Shown here piece by piece: positions 34,601 through 49,600 of a stretch of 64,000 nt of DNA. The number at the start of each line of letters is the position of its first letter. The stretch's first letter is position 1. This DNA is from Chalara sp. BL73 (taxonomy: Eukaryota; Ascomycota; Leotiomycetes; Helotiales). The stretch covers positions 1-64,000 of the forward strand of contig CAKJVC010000170.1 of the NCBI GenBank assembly GCA_918026815.1. Direction: 5' to 3'. The notes under the pieces are model-generated. The model made no database searches. It was given only the letters and a program-made list of their open reading frames with translations, and had not been told where the DNA came from. A program made the translations under genes and the position numbers.

Positions 34601-37600
34601 GCTGATTGAAGGTCCTGCGCTTGCCCGCGGCTATCTTAATGATCCTGAGAAGACCGATGCTTCGTTTATTAAGGATCCTTTATGGACAGTTGAGCAAGGC
34701 ATCCCACAACCCCGGTTGATGTACAAGACTGGTGATCTTGTACAGTACAATTTGGATGGAACACTCAACTATATCGGTCGGAAAGACAACCAAATCAAAC
34801 TCAACGGAAAGCGGATTGAACTAAGCGAAATCGAACACCAGGCAGCAAAATACATGCCAGCTGGTACCCAATTGTCCGTAGATCTCATTAGCCGTAACAA
34901 ACAAATATCCATCATTGCACTCATCTGCTTCACACCAAACAACGATGCAAGCGCCGCGGCAGAGGATGCGATTCTACCAATGTCGGATGACATGCGGACA
35001 TTCTGCGTTAATCTTGAGTCATCGCTCTCTTCGATGCTCCCTTCATACATGATTCCTACATTATTCATTCCTCTGACTTTTCTGCCGATGACTGTCTCGG
35101 GCAAGTTGAACAAGCGTGGGTTGCGAAGTGTGATTGAACAGCTTTCAGATGAAGATATCTCGCTCTACGGCCTCGTAGATACGAACAAGGTTGCGCTATC
35201 AACCCCTATGGAGCAAGCTCTTGCTTCTGTCTGGGAAAAGGTGCTCAGAGCCTTGTCTAGAGGAATTGGTGCTAACGATAACTTTTTCCGGCTAGGTGGC
35301 GACTCCATCGCGGCCATGAAGGTGGTTGCCGCTGCGCGTCAGGAGAGTATTTCCCTATCGGTAGCGACTATTTTCAAGCATCCGACCCTTGCAGAGATGG
35401 CGTTGCACGCTGAAAGATTATCAAGCAAAACAGTTGCTGAAATTGTCGACAACAAGGTCGAGCCGTTTTCGTTGGTGAATGCTGGCTTCTCTGAAGTGCC
35501 ACAGACACTTGTGGCTGAAGTGGCGGAAGCCTGTCGGGTGGCCCAGACTGTTGTCGAGGACATTTACCCTTGCAGCCCCCTTCAGGAGGCTCTAATTGCT
35601 CTCTCCACCAAGCAGCACGGCGCTTATGTCGCCCACCATACTTTCAAGCTCCCAAAAAATATCGATTTGGAAAGATTCAAGCAGACTTGGAGCTTTGTTG
35701 TGGACCGTCAACCAGTTCTGCGTTCGAGAATTGTCCACACAGGGGACTTAGGTGCCGTGCAAATTGTTCTCCAGGAGCCAATTGTATGGAACACGTTTGC
35801 GAGCCTTTCGGAAGCTCGCACCCATACTACTACTACTCTTCCAGAGTTTCCCGGTGGTCCTCTGGTCCGCTTTACTATCACTGGCAGTGCAGAAAGTGGA
35901 CACGGCTTCATCTGGTCAGCACACCATGCCGTCTATGACGGCTGGAGCATGGGATCCATTCTCAAGGAAGTCGAAGCAGTCTATCAGAATGTATCGCCGT
36001 CAATAAACACACCATATGTCAATTTCATCAAATACTTGCACTCAATTGACAAAAACAAATGCAACAACTTCTGGCGTTCGCAATTGTCGGACGCTACTAC
36101 CACTCCATTCCCTAGACTGCCCCGTTCGGGTTATCAGCTCAACATAAATGACGCATGTTCACAAAGAATAGCAACTAGCCAATTTACCCTGACAAATATT
36201 ACATTGTCTACTGCCATCAGGGCCTCGTGGGCAGTCTTGTTGGCGAGTCACTCTGGATCTAATGAAGTCATCTTTGGAGCGACTTTAAGTGGCCGCAACG
36301 CCCCGATTCCAGAAATCATGTCCATTGCCGGACCAACTTTGACTACTGTTCCTGTCAGGGTTAATGTCGATCCTGCTTGTACCATCAAAGGTTTCTTGAG
36401 CCGTCTACAGGATCAGTCTACTGAGATGATTCCATATGAGCATGTCGGCATGCAAAAGATTCGCCAACTTGGCCAAGATGCAGCGGCTGCATGCAACTTC
36501 AACAACCTGCTGGTGATCCAGCCCAACAATGGAGAAAATATCTCTAGTTTGTGGAAAGTCGAAGAGGAAGAAACGAGCAACTCCAACTTCCATACATACC
36601 CTTTGATTATCGAATGTCGACTCAACGACTCATCAATTGACCTGACGATGCAATTCGACTCCGCTATCATTGCAAAGCCGAAGGTGCAGAGAATGATGCA
36701 GCAATTTGAGCAGGTTCTCCAGCGAATCTACACAAATGTGTACGATGGCAGTCTTGTCAGCGAAATTGACGTCTTTAGCTCCTTGGATAATGAATCACTA
36801 CTCAAATGGGAAAACCAATCTCTAGTTGAGGTTAACCAATGCATCCATTCGATAATTGCACGCCATTTTGAGTCAAGAGCCAATGAGACTGCTGTCCAGG
36901 GTTGGGACCGCACGTTCACATATTCTGAGCTTGATGAATTTTCTACCGGACTTGCATCCCACCTCGTCAAGTTCGGCGTAACGCCCGGGGCATTTATTCC
37001 GATTTGTTTCCGAAAGTCTGCCTGGACAGTCCTTGCAATGCTTGCGGTTCTCAAGTCGGGTGGAGCATTTGTGCCACTTGACCCGGCGCATCCACATGAC
37101 CGACTACGGGATATCATCACTCAGGTCAATGCAAGCATTATTCTTGTATCTGATGGCGTACAGGACCTCGGATTAGATTCCAGTGTTCGGATCATCAAGG
37201 TCGATTCAACGATCCAGAAATGGCTTACAACCGTCACTGTCAAATCACATGTCCAGCCTCGCGATCCGGCTTACGTTCTATTTACCTCAGGAAGTACTGG
37301 ACAGCCGAAGGGTGTGGTAATTGAGCATAGGGCCATAGCTGCTAGCTCAAGTGCACATGGAGCTGCTTTGAACTTTACCAAAGATACGCGCGCTTTGCAA
37401 TTTGCCTCGTACACATTTGATGCTTCTATTGCCGAAATCTTGACAACGCTGGTATTTGGAGGCTGCATCTGTGTTCCTTCAGAAGAGGATCGGATAGGAA
37501 ACCTCCCCTACTATATTCGATACGCCGCTGTAAATTGGGCTCTGCTAACTCCTTCCTTGGTAAATTTGATACAGCCAAGCGAAGTGCCTTGCCTTAAAAC

Positions 37601-40600
37601 TCTCGTGTCCGGTGGAGAGGCAATCAACGAAGGCATAATCAAGAAATGGGCAGGAAGCTCCACTCAGCTGATGCAGGCATATGGACCCACTGAGTGTTCA
37701 GTCATCTGCATTGCTGGTGCAATCACCTCACCAGATTTCCCAAAGGAAAGACTTGGTAGATCAGTCGGAGCTCGCGCTTGGATCGTCGATGTGCACAACT
37801 GTCAGCGACTTGCTCCATTGGGCGCAACAGGGGAACTGGTGGTCGAGGGACCGATTCTCGCTCGTGGATATCTGAACGACGATCAACGAACCTCAGAGTC
37901 ATTTATCACTAATTCTAGATGGTCGCGTAGCAGCAACTCTGGCGAGCCAAGAAGGTTTTACAGAACAGGCGACTTGGTGGCATTTAACGAAGATGGCACA
38001 ATCAATTTTATCGGGCGTAAGGACTCTCAGGTCAAGTTACATGGGCAGCGTCTTGAACTTGGAGAAATTGAGCACAATATCGTCTCCGACGACCATGTGG
38101 AACATGGAATTGTCCTGTTGCCTGCCTCAGGTATTTGCAAAGGCAAACTAGTCGCAATTCTTCATTTGCGCGACATTGGCAGTCGCCCCTCGACAGCCGG
38201 CACGCTGAAGGTTGTGGACGCTAAATTTGGTCGAAAAGCGTCCAGCCAAGTGTTAGATATCCGAGCCGCAATTTCCAAAAGGCTACCGCCGCACATGGTT
38301 CCAACTATCTGGGTGGTTGTCAACAGCATCCCTGTTTTGGCATCTGGAAAGCTTAATCGAAAAGGAGCGACTCAATGGGTGCAGGATATGGATGAGCAGC
38401 TATATTTTGATATCATGCATCTCGGTATAGATGAAGAAATTGTTGTTGCTATGCCCGAAACTGCCACCGAAGAGAAATTTCATGCTGCCATCGCACATGT
38501 CCTGAACGTGGTCCCTGGGAAGCTGTCTATGAGCGAATCTTTCATCACTTGTGGCGGCGACTCGGTCACTGCAATGCAGCTAGTCGCGCGTTGTAAGATC
38601 TTCGATATTGGGATCACTGTGAAGGATATTTTGCAGGCCAAATCAATCAGGGAACTTGCATCATTGACAACTAAGTCTGAGACGGTTTCATATGTTGAGG
38701 AAACAGATCAAGATTTCCAGCTGTCCCCTATTCAGCAACTGTATATGGACTTGATGGGTCCTGACAAGGGGCGTTTCAATCAAAGTTTCCTCCTTGAAGT
38801 ATTGCGGACCGTTACTGCACAAGACCTTCGATATGCCATCGCAAAAATCTCCAGCAAACACGCTATGCTCCGCGCAAGGTTCAACAAGCGGCATTCGGCT
38901 TGGTCTCAACGCGTAAACAGGACATCCGAAAGCTCATACAACTTCCAGGCACATGAAGTGCACTCAACAAGCGATATTAAGGCTGCTATAGCCGCAAGTC
39001 AAGATTCACTCAACGTCCGAACCGGTCCTCTTCTAGCTATTGATTTATTCAACCTTGGTAGCAGGCAGCTGATATTCTTGACAGCACATCACTTGGTTAT
39101 CGATCTTGTTTCTTGGAGAATTATACTGAATGAACTTGAAGTGCTACTGACATCCGGAAATATTGAGAAGCAAGTCCCCCTTCCATTCAAGCTTTGGAAT
39201 TCCTCCCAGGCGACGCAGGCCGCCAAGGCAGGCGCCACTCTCCCCTACGTTGTACTTCCAGCCAACCCGTCTTATTGGGGAATGAAGGGTCTGCCGAATG
39301 TCTATGGCGATATGGTCCACGAATCATGCACTGTTGATCTGGAAACAACAAACTTCCTGCTAGGCAACGAGTGCAACAAAGTGTTCAATACACAACCGGT
39401 TGATATTTTCATGGCATCTGTTATCCACTCTTTCAGTCAAACGTTTTCGGACCGGACTGTCCCTGCCCTATACACTGAAAGTCACGGCAGGGAGTCCATG
39501 GGGAATGGCTTAGACCCGGGCCAAACAGTTGGATGGTTTACAACTATTTTCCCACTGCAGTTGACTATGTCGAAAGAGAATACCATTATTGACACACTAC
39601 AGGCTGTGAAGGACATGCGCAGAGCAGTCCCCAGCAATGGGAGATCATATTTTGCTTCCCGGATGCCAGCTGCAAAGGAACGACAAGACCTTCAAGTGGA
39701 CTGGGAAATGGAAATTTTATTCAATTATTTTGGCCAATATCAGCAGTTTGAGCGGGACGATGCCTTGTTCCGCCCGGTGGACAGCCATTTCCTTGGAACT
39801 GATAACCCCTGGGAGACGCAGGACGTAGGTCCTCAGGTCCCTCGCTCTGCCCTTTTTGAGCTTTCCGTCGCCATAGCTAAGGATGGTTGTGCTGAGATTG
39901 GTATCATCTTTAACAAGCATATGCAGCACCAAGACCGAATCAGAAGCTGGATATCTAGCTCTGTAGCAACTCTGCAAATGGCTATCAAACAACTGAAGAT
40001 CATGAAAGTGCAAAGAACTCTGAGTGATTACCCTTTGCTTCCATATTCACGGGGTGGGCTGGAGAAGCTTATTAAATCTCGCCTGCCGAAGATTGGCCTT
40101 CATGGGCTTAGCAAGGTCGAGGATATCTACCCGTGTGCACCAATGCAGCAAGGGATCTTGGTCAGCCAAACTAAGGACCCACACAACTATGCAGTACGAG
40201 CTGTCTTTGAGGTCACGGAGTCTAAGAGACTCCAATGTGTGGATGCTCATAAATTAGCTGATGCATGGAAATTTGTCGTTCGCAGACACTCAGCTCTCCG
40301 AACCATCTTTATTGAGTGCATTTCAAATGAAGGTGCATATGACCAAATCGTCTTGAATGATTTCGTAGTCAATACAAAATTAGTCCGCTCCGTGGATGAT
40401 GCAGACGCTCTTAGTGCTCTTGAGGCCCAGAAATCAATTGAGCACGGAGAAGCAAAACCAACGCACCAGCTAACCATTTGTACCACTACAACTGACCGGG
40501 TGTTGTGTAAGCTAGATATAAATCACGCAATCATGGATGGTACATCGATGCAGGTCATTTTCCGTGATTTGGCATTGGCGTATGAAGGCACTCTTGGACT

Positions 40601-43600
40601 AAAATCCAGCCCTGGTCCCCTCTATAGTGATTATATCCGGTACATCCAGGATCAGAACATAACGGAGACCATTGACTACTGGAGCAAATACCTCAATGGA
40701 GCTGAGCCGTGCCACTTTCCAGCGCTAGATGATGGTATCAGCCATGCTAAACAATTAAAATCAGTTCATTTGCCGATAGATCACTTCCTAGAGCTGCAAG
40801 ATTTCTGCAAACGAAACGGGTTCACTCTATCCAATATCCTTCAAGTCGCCTGGGGTCTTGTGCTCAAGAGCTACACCGGATTAGATGAGGTATGCTTTGG
40901 GTACCTCGCATCTGGAAGGGACACACCTGTTCAGGGCATTCAAGATGCTGTTGGCGTCTTTGTGAACATGCTCATCTGCCGGCTAGACCTGCCGGGAGAA
41001 TGCTATGTTGCAGAAATCCTTCACAATGCGCAAACAGATTTCTTTGAAGGATTGCCTCACCAACATTGCTCGCTTGCCCGCGTTCAGCATGTAATTGGCC
41101 TCTCAGGAAAAGCGTTGTTCAACACCATCGTCTCATTCCAGCGGCGCCTATCGTCCAATGACTTTTCGGAGCCTTGCATTCAGTTCACATACGCTGAAGG
41201 CCACGATCCTACTGAGGTGGGTTGTCTTTTAGTTATACTAATCACTACTAATATAAAATCCAGTACGATATTACATTGAACATTGAGGCTGCAGAGACTG
41301 AAGGGTCTTTTTCGATGAGCTACTGGAACAATCACATATCTGATGGCCAAGCCATGAACATTGCTACAACATTTAGCCAAATCTTGGGAGACATGGTCTT
41401 GTCCACAAAGAAGCGGGTCAACGAACTAAACCTCTGTTCCAGTTATGCACGAGACCAGCTACAGAAATGGAATTTAGATATGCCATCAAAGGTCGAAAAG
41501 TGCATCTACGAATTTCTGACAGAGCATGCTGCTAATTCTCCAAGCGCTCCTGCAATTCACGGCTGGGACGCCAGTTTTAGCTACCAGGAGCTCGAAAACA
41601 CCTCCTCACGGCTTGCATATCACCTAAAATCAACCGGTGTCGGTCCTAATGTCCTTGTGCCAATCTGCTTTGAGAAGTCGGCGTGGACAATCGTTGCAAT
41701 GTATGCCATTTTGAAGGCAGGTGGTGCCTTTGTACCGCTAGACCCCTCGCATCCCATCAGCAGACTTCAGGATATAATTTCGAGAACTAAAGCTCGGATT
41801 ATGCTTGTTTCACCCAATGCACCTGAATTGACTTTCGGAGACGAAGGAAGTATAATTGTCGTGTCTGCTACGCTAATTGACCAACTACCAGATGTTACTG
41901 AGAAGCTTCATTCCAAGGTCCAGCCTCACCACCCCGCGTATATCATTTTCACTTCAGGCAGTACGGGTGAACCGAAGGGTGTCGTAATTCCCCACGCAGC
42001 TGTGTCGACTAGTTCGACTTACCACGGTAAGGCGATGCGATTCGGGCCTGACTCTCGCGTCCTCCAATTCGCATCATATGTTTTTGATGCATGCATTGCA
42101 GAAATTTTTACCACCATTGTCTATAGAGGCTGTATTTGTGTTCCCTCGGATGAGGAGCGCATGAACAACCTTGCCCAGACAATTACGAGAATGGGTGTTA
42201 CTTGGGCGTTTTTGACACCATCTCTTGTCGGTCTAATCGAGCCTGCTAGTGTTCCATCAATGAAAACATTAGTGGTTGGAGGCGAGACGCTTCTCCAAGA
42301 TATCATAAAAACCTGGGCCAACAAACTCGAATTAATCAATGGATATGGACCTACGGAGTGTTGCGTCTTCTGCGTCAGAAGTGACAAACTCTCGCCTTCC
42401 AGCCGCCCAGAAGAGATTGGCCGTCCTGTGGGAGCTATCGGCTGGGTTTTAGATCCCCATAGCCCTAATCGATTGGTGCCTATCGGTGCGATAGGTGAGC
42501 TCGTGATTGAGGGACCTATATTAGCATCGGGCTATTTTAACAATCCACCGGTTACTGCTGCGGCCTTCATAGACAAATTCTCATGGACTGGCCAGATTGA
42601 AAATATTCAAAACGCACCGGGGCGGATGTATAAAACGGGTGACCTGGTGAGATTTAACTCCACAGGAACAATCAGCTTTGTTAGTCGGAAAGACAGACAA
42701 GTCAAATTTCATGGCCAACGTATCGAACTTGGCGACATTGAGCACCACCTTGGATCTGACTCCAGAGTCCGCCATGGAATCGTCCTGGCCCCCAAGTCTG
42801 GACGGCTCTCAAAGAAACTTGTTGTTGTCTTGGCTCTCCGAGGTACCTCGACAGTATCAAAAGATCATGACATGCTGCAACTGTTGGCAGGTTCTCATAA
42901 AGTAGCTGGATCCATGAAGATCGATAGTATCCGCATGCTTTTATCTGAAAAAATTCCACCCTACATGGTTCCAAACATTTGGCTGCCTGTCAATGGAATT
43001 CCTTTGCTGACCTCCGGAAAGCTTGATAGAAAGATGGTATCGCGATGGGTCGAAGAGATCAGTGAAGAAGAGTGCACTCACGCCATGTACTCCGAAAACA
43101 AGCCAGAGAATGCCTCTGTTATACCCGCTACCATGATTGAGCGTCAGCTACAGTCGATATGGTCAGAGGTTTTGAACCTTCCATCGGAGAAAATCGGTCT
43201 GAACCAGTCCTTCTTGGCTCTTGGAGGCGACTCAATCTCTGCGATGCAAGTCATTTCTCACTGTCGAAATAATAACCTTGGCTTGACGGTCCAGGACGTT
43301 CTTCGCATGAAAACAATTTCAGAGCTTGCCGTTCGGGTCAAATCCGTGAACCCATCATTCTATAAAGAAGAGGAGCTAGACCAGCCATTCGATCTTTCTC
43401 CGGTCCAGCAACTCTACTTTGAGTCAATCGGTACCGGCCTAGGTCGGTTTAATCAGAGTTTTTTCCTAAAGCTCACTCGCCACATCAGCCCAGAGAAGGT
43501 GCAACAGGCTATCCGGGCATTGGTGGTCCGGCATTCAATGCTTCGCGCCCGGTTTGCGCGCGAAGAAAGCGGAAGTTGGACACAATGCATCATTCGAGAC

Positions 43601-46600
43601 ACGATTACTTCCTTCAAGTTCCAAAGCCACTTAATGTCATCTCTTGAAGAGATAAAGTGGCCAATTGCAGAGAGTCAAGCGAGTGTGAACATCGAGGAAG
43701 GTCCATTACTAATTACCAATCTCTTCAATATTGAAGGACAGGAACAAGCGTTATTCCTAGTTGCGCATCACCTTATTATCGACTTAGTATCATGGAGGAC
43801 AATCCTTCAAGATTTGGAACAACTTCTCGAGTCTGGGTCACTGCCCCCTGGGAAGCCGCTGCCATTCCAGCTGTGGACAAAACTGCAGGCCGAGAATGCC
43901 AGGTCACAAGCAATGAATCACTCTAGGATGTTGCCGTATTCGGTGCCTCCAGCTGATATTGAGTACTGGGGTATGGAAGGCCAAAGCAATACTTACAGTG
44001 CCATGATCCGTAGGAGTTTCTCCCTCGATGACTCTACGTCTGCCTTGGTAATGGAAAAATGCCACCAAACACTAAACACTGAGCCAGTCGATATATTTTT
44101 ATCAGCCCTCATTCACTCCTTCGCCGAAGTATTCTCGGACAGGAAGCCAATCACAGTCTACAACGAGAGCCATGGTCGTGAGCCATGGGACGCAAACATC
44201 GACGTTTCTAGAACTGTTGGATGGTTTACCTCCATGTACCCGCTTCATGTCTCTGTTGAAGGAACTGACATTCTTCGCACTGTTCGATCAGTAAAGGACT
44301 CCCGCCGAAGCATTCCAGCAAATGGACGGCCGTATTTTGCGCACCGATATCACACTGAGGATGGCAAGGAGAGATACGGAGCGCATTCGGTCATGGAGCT
44401 TATTTTCAATTACCTGGGCCAGTATCAGCAACTTGAACGGCCTGATACTCTCCTTCAGCTTGCTGATCTGGAATGCGATCCTGGGTTGGACATGGGTTTG
44501 GCGGATTTCGGCTCCGAAGTCACTCGACTGGGCCTATTTGATGTCGTCGCTTCAGTCAGTAAAGGTAAGGTACAGTTCACCTTCTCGTACAGCCGGAATA
44601 TGAAGCATCAAGAGTCGATTGAGAAGTGGATGGCCGTTTGCAGAGATCGGCTGGAGAGTGCTGCCGAGGCGCTTCTTAATTCAATGCCTGCACCCACTTT
44701 GAGCGACTATCCTTTACTCCGGTTAACCTACAGCGACCTTGAAAAATTGCTAGAAGAAGCTGTTCCTAGAGTTGGAGTGACAAGCTTTACAGAAATTGAG
44801 GATATTTACCCGTGCTCGCCTATGCAGGAAGGCCTTTTACTCAGCCAATCTAGAGATTCCTCCTTCTACGCAGTGGAGTCAATCTGTGAAGTTCAGATTT
44901 CAGCTCAACACCAAAATTCCCAAACACTCAGCCTAGAAGTTCTCGCATCTGCGTGGCAGAAGGTGGTCAGCCGACAATCAGCTCTAAGAACTGTTTTTGT
45001 CCCCAGCGTATCTGATGGAGGTTTCAACCAAATTGTCCTCAAGCAATCACCGGCAAGAATCAAGGTTATCAGCGGAGACAGCAGAGATGCTCTGTCTACT
45101 CTTTTGGCACAGGGACCGATCGATTATAATGACTTTGTTCCTCCTCATCAGCTCACTCTTTATCGTGGATCAGATGGTAGAGTCTTCTGCAAGTTGGAAA
45201 TGAGTCATGCAATTATCGATGGTGGTTCAATTTCTATTCTTTTCCGTGATCTATCTTTGGCCTACGAGAACCGTCTGACAAAGCCTACCTTTGCCAAGTA
45301 TAGTGACTACATTGAGTATATACAGAACCAGTCATCTCAAGCGCACCTTGACTACTGGAAAGAGTATTTAGCCGATGTTAAACCGTCACATTTGCCTGCC
45401 CTTAACCAGGCCCAATCGACATCCAAAAAGCTCAACACCGCGAGGATCAGATTTGGTGCAGTTTCTCAGTTACAAAATTTTACTGAAACACGAGGTCTGA
45501 CACTGTCTAATGTTTTGCAAACAACGTGGGCTCTTGTTCTCCGAAGCTACACTGGATTCGATGACATATGTTTTGGCTACTTAACATCTGGCAGAGACAC
45601 CCCGATCAACGGCATAGAAACTGTTGTTGGTGCTTTCATTAACATGATGATATGCCGTATGAACTTGACCGAAGCAATTTCCATCCAGGAAGTCCTTAGC
45701 CAAGCCCAAACAGACTTTCTTCAAAGTATTCCACACCAGCACTGCTCCCTCGCTGAGGTGCAACATGATCTTCACTTATCTGGAGTGTCTCTTTTCAATA
45801 CTGCTATGTCGTTCCAGAGAGTGCCTGTTCAAAAAGAGGAAGATACTCTAGCACTCTCGTTTGAAAGGCTGAATGCACATGACCCTTCTGAGGTACGTAC
45901 TACTAACAATTAATATGTCCCATATTCGGTTCCTAACTAAGTCTCAATAGTATATTTTGACCATCAACATAGAATCCTCAGAAAATGACCTGGTTTTGAA
46001 TTTTATCTACTGGTCCGATAGCCTGACAGATGAACACGTCACCAATATTACGAGTACTTTTGACAAGATTCTCACCGGCATTATCAGCCAGCCAGAAATT
46101 AGCGTACGGGATCTAGATTCCTTCTGTGCCGTGAGTAAGGAAAAGATTGCTCAGTGGAACGATGAGTTGCCGGCTCACAGTCAATATTGCGTGCACGATG
46201 TGATCATGAGACACGCTCATCTTAAGCCGGAGGCTGAGGCCATTAACGCCTTTGATGGTAACTTTACTTACGAGGATATTGAGAAACTCTCTACGAAGCT
46301 TGCACAACGCCTTATTAGCCTTGGAGTTAGACCAGAGGTCCTAGTTCCTTTATATTTCGAGAAATCAGCATGGGCAATCATCGCAATTCTAGGTGTCCTC
46401 AAAGCGGGTGGTGCTTTTGTTCCCTTGGACCCAACCCATCCCACTATCCGGATTCGGCGTTTCATCTCTAGCCTTGGGGCTAAGATCATCGTTTCTTCCC
46501 GGAAGTATGCTTCTCAAAGCGCCAGTTTCGTTGACAATTCGATAGTCGTGGATCAAGAGGCGATTGACAGACTTCCTGATGGAACCGAGCATCCTTCACA

Positions 46601-49600
46601 CGTTGCTAGCAATAATACTGCCTATGTTCTATTTACCTCCGGCACCACCGGTACCCCCAAAGGCACAATTATTGAGCACGGTGCGTTCTGTACGAGTTCT
46701 GAAGGGTTCACGAATGCGCTTTTCTTGGACTCCACGTCCCGCGTTCTCCAATTCGCCTCGTACACATTCGATGCCTCAATTATGGAGATCTTTGGTACGC
46801 TCATGAAAGGTGGGTGTTTATGTGTTCCAAATGGGAATGAGCGACTGAACAATATCGCTGCTCTTGTAAATAATTTCAAGGTCAACTGGGCGTTCCTCAC
46901 ACCATCAGTCCTGACTGCAAGTAGCCTGGAGCCAAAGGATGTTCCCCAGCTGAAATATCTGGCTCTTGGAGGAGAGGCAGTGCCGCCTTCTGTCGTTGAA
47001 ATCTGGAGCTCAAGCTTGAAATTGCTGGGAGCATATGGTCCCACAGAGTGCTCTGTTGTTGCCACTGTGAATGGTAGTATGGCACAAGGAAGCTCTACCA
47101 ACATCGGTCATGCGACCGCAGGATATACTTGGGTTGTTGACAAGAATAACCATGACAAGTTAGTATCAATTGGCTGCGTTGGAGAACTCGTACTTGAGGG
47201 GCCGACACTAGCCCGAGGCTACCTGAATAATGACGAACAAACAATTGAAGCCTTCATTGAGGATCCGCAATGGGCAATCTCCGCGGGCAAGAAAAGGAAG
47301 CGCCGTATGTACAAGACTGGAGATTTAGTCAGGTACAACACCGATGGGTCAATCTACTTCCTTGGCCGCAAGGATACACAAATTAAGTTACACGGCCAGC
47401 GTCTGGAAGTCAGCGAAATTGAGCACCATATGGTCTCTGACACAAAGGTGAAACACGCGCTTGTACTCTTACCGAAGATTGGATCGTGCGCTAAACGCTT
47501 GGTGGCCGTTGTTACCTTGCGAACTCTTGTCAATTCCGGAACTGTAGTTCGGAATCGGCTATTCAAACTTCTGGATGAAGAGCAAAAGGGTGATGCTGCG
47601 CTGCAACTTGCAATAATCCGCGAAAATCTGGCGAATCAGATTCCGGCTTACATGATGCCCGCTCTTTGGATCGTCGTAGAAGCAATTCCACTGTTGGCGT
47701 CTGGCAAGCTAGACCGAAAACAGGCCCTGGGATGGATCGAGGGGATGACCAGCGAAGTATATGCTGAGCTTACCCGATCGGAATCTGAGGATGAGCCGAA
47801 AGTCCCCGCCACAAATATCGAAAGGAGGATCCAACAAATATGGGCAAATGTTCTCAATCTTCCCACCAGACAAGTCGGTTTCAACCGATCGTTCCTCAGC
47901 CTAGGCGGTGATTCCATTTCGGCCATGCAGGTTATTTCACAGGCCAGGACCAAGAAAGTCAATTTGGCAATACAGGAAATCCTTCGTGGCAGGACGATAT
48001 CGCAACTAGCCCTTAGCACCCAGCCATTCGAGCAAGCCGTCCAGGTTGAGGAAGCCATTGGAACCAGATTTTCATTATCGCCTATCCAGAACTTTTATAT
48101 TCAGTCTGTGGGTGTAGAGCATGGCTATTTCAACCAGAGCTTCCTCTTACGGATCACAAAGACCACACAGCCTCAAGACCTCAACCGTGCGATGGAAGCG
48201 CTTGTTATCCAACATTCCATGCTCCGTGCGCGATTCAGCAAAGACTGTGAGGGCAAGTGGGCACAAGAGATCACCCGGGATATCGCATCCTCGTATAGCA
48301 TCCATACACACCAGATTGACAGTCCAGAGGACATAAACCCCATTATAGCCCACACACAAGCATCGTTAGACGTGATGAAGGGCCCTGTCTTTGCTGTTGA
48401 TCTCTTTAATAGGAATGATACCGAGGACCAGATAGTCTTCCTAGTAGCGCATCACCTTGTCGTCGATTTAGTGTCCTGGCGCATTATTCTCCGTGATTTG
48501 GAAGATCTCCTAATGGGCGGAACGCTCCACGGCGATAGGCCACTCTCATTCCAAAAATGGTGCGCTTTGCAGGAGGGGGAGTCGCTGGAGAATATGCCCT
48601 ACCACCCAGAGTACACCTTGGCAGACTTATCTTTCTGGGAACTGGGTGATCAGCCGAACACCTACGGCGATGTCTTAGTAGAAAACCTGACGGTGGACCG
48701 GGAAATCACAGATCTTGTTCTCAAGGGTTGCCACCAGTCTCTGAGAACGGACCCAGTGGATGTTTTGCTTTCTGCGGCCATTGTGGCCTTTGCCCGCGTC
48801 TTCCCCGAGCGAGAAGTACCGACAATTTACAATGAAGGCCACGGACGCGAATCTTGGGACAGTCAAATTGACATCTTCCAGACTGTCGGTTGGTTCACGA
48901 CTCTCTTCCCTATCTATATTCCCACCACTCAGGGAGATGATATCGTTCATGTGGTTCGACAAGTCAAAGATCTCCGGCGGCGCATTGTAGGCAATGGACG
49001 ACAGTACTTTGCATCTCGGTTCACACCAACAAACGAGAACGCCTTGGCCGACGGTGAATTCCCATTGGAAGTCACATTCAATTATTTAGGGCAATACCAG
49101 CAACTAGAGCGCTTGGACGCATTGCTCCAGCAAGTTGAAAACGCCCCTGTCGAGATTTCGGACGTGTCGACAAATGTGCCACGATTTGCCCTCTTTGATA
49201 TCGCGGCTGCGGTTTCGCAGGGCTGCTTGCAAATATCTCTGACATACAATCAGAACATGAAGCGGCAGACGCAAATCCATACCTGGATTGCAGAGTACAC
49301 AGTAGCCTTACGAGAGATTACAGAGACGCTCACCATCTTGAAACCATTGCCTACTATCAGCGACTACCCATTGCTCTCCATTGGGTATGACGAACTTGAA
49401 AAGGTGACATCGAAGGTGTTACCCGCTCTAGGGCTTTCAGAAATTAAGGAAATTGAAGGAATCTGCCCCTCTTCTCCCATGCAACAATCGCTGCTCATCA
49501 GCCAGGGCATAAACACCGAATACTATGCGCTCCAGTTTATATTCAAGGTCCGATCTGCCGATGTCAACAGCCCGATATCAGCCCAATTGCTAGCAAATGC

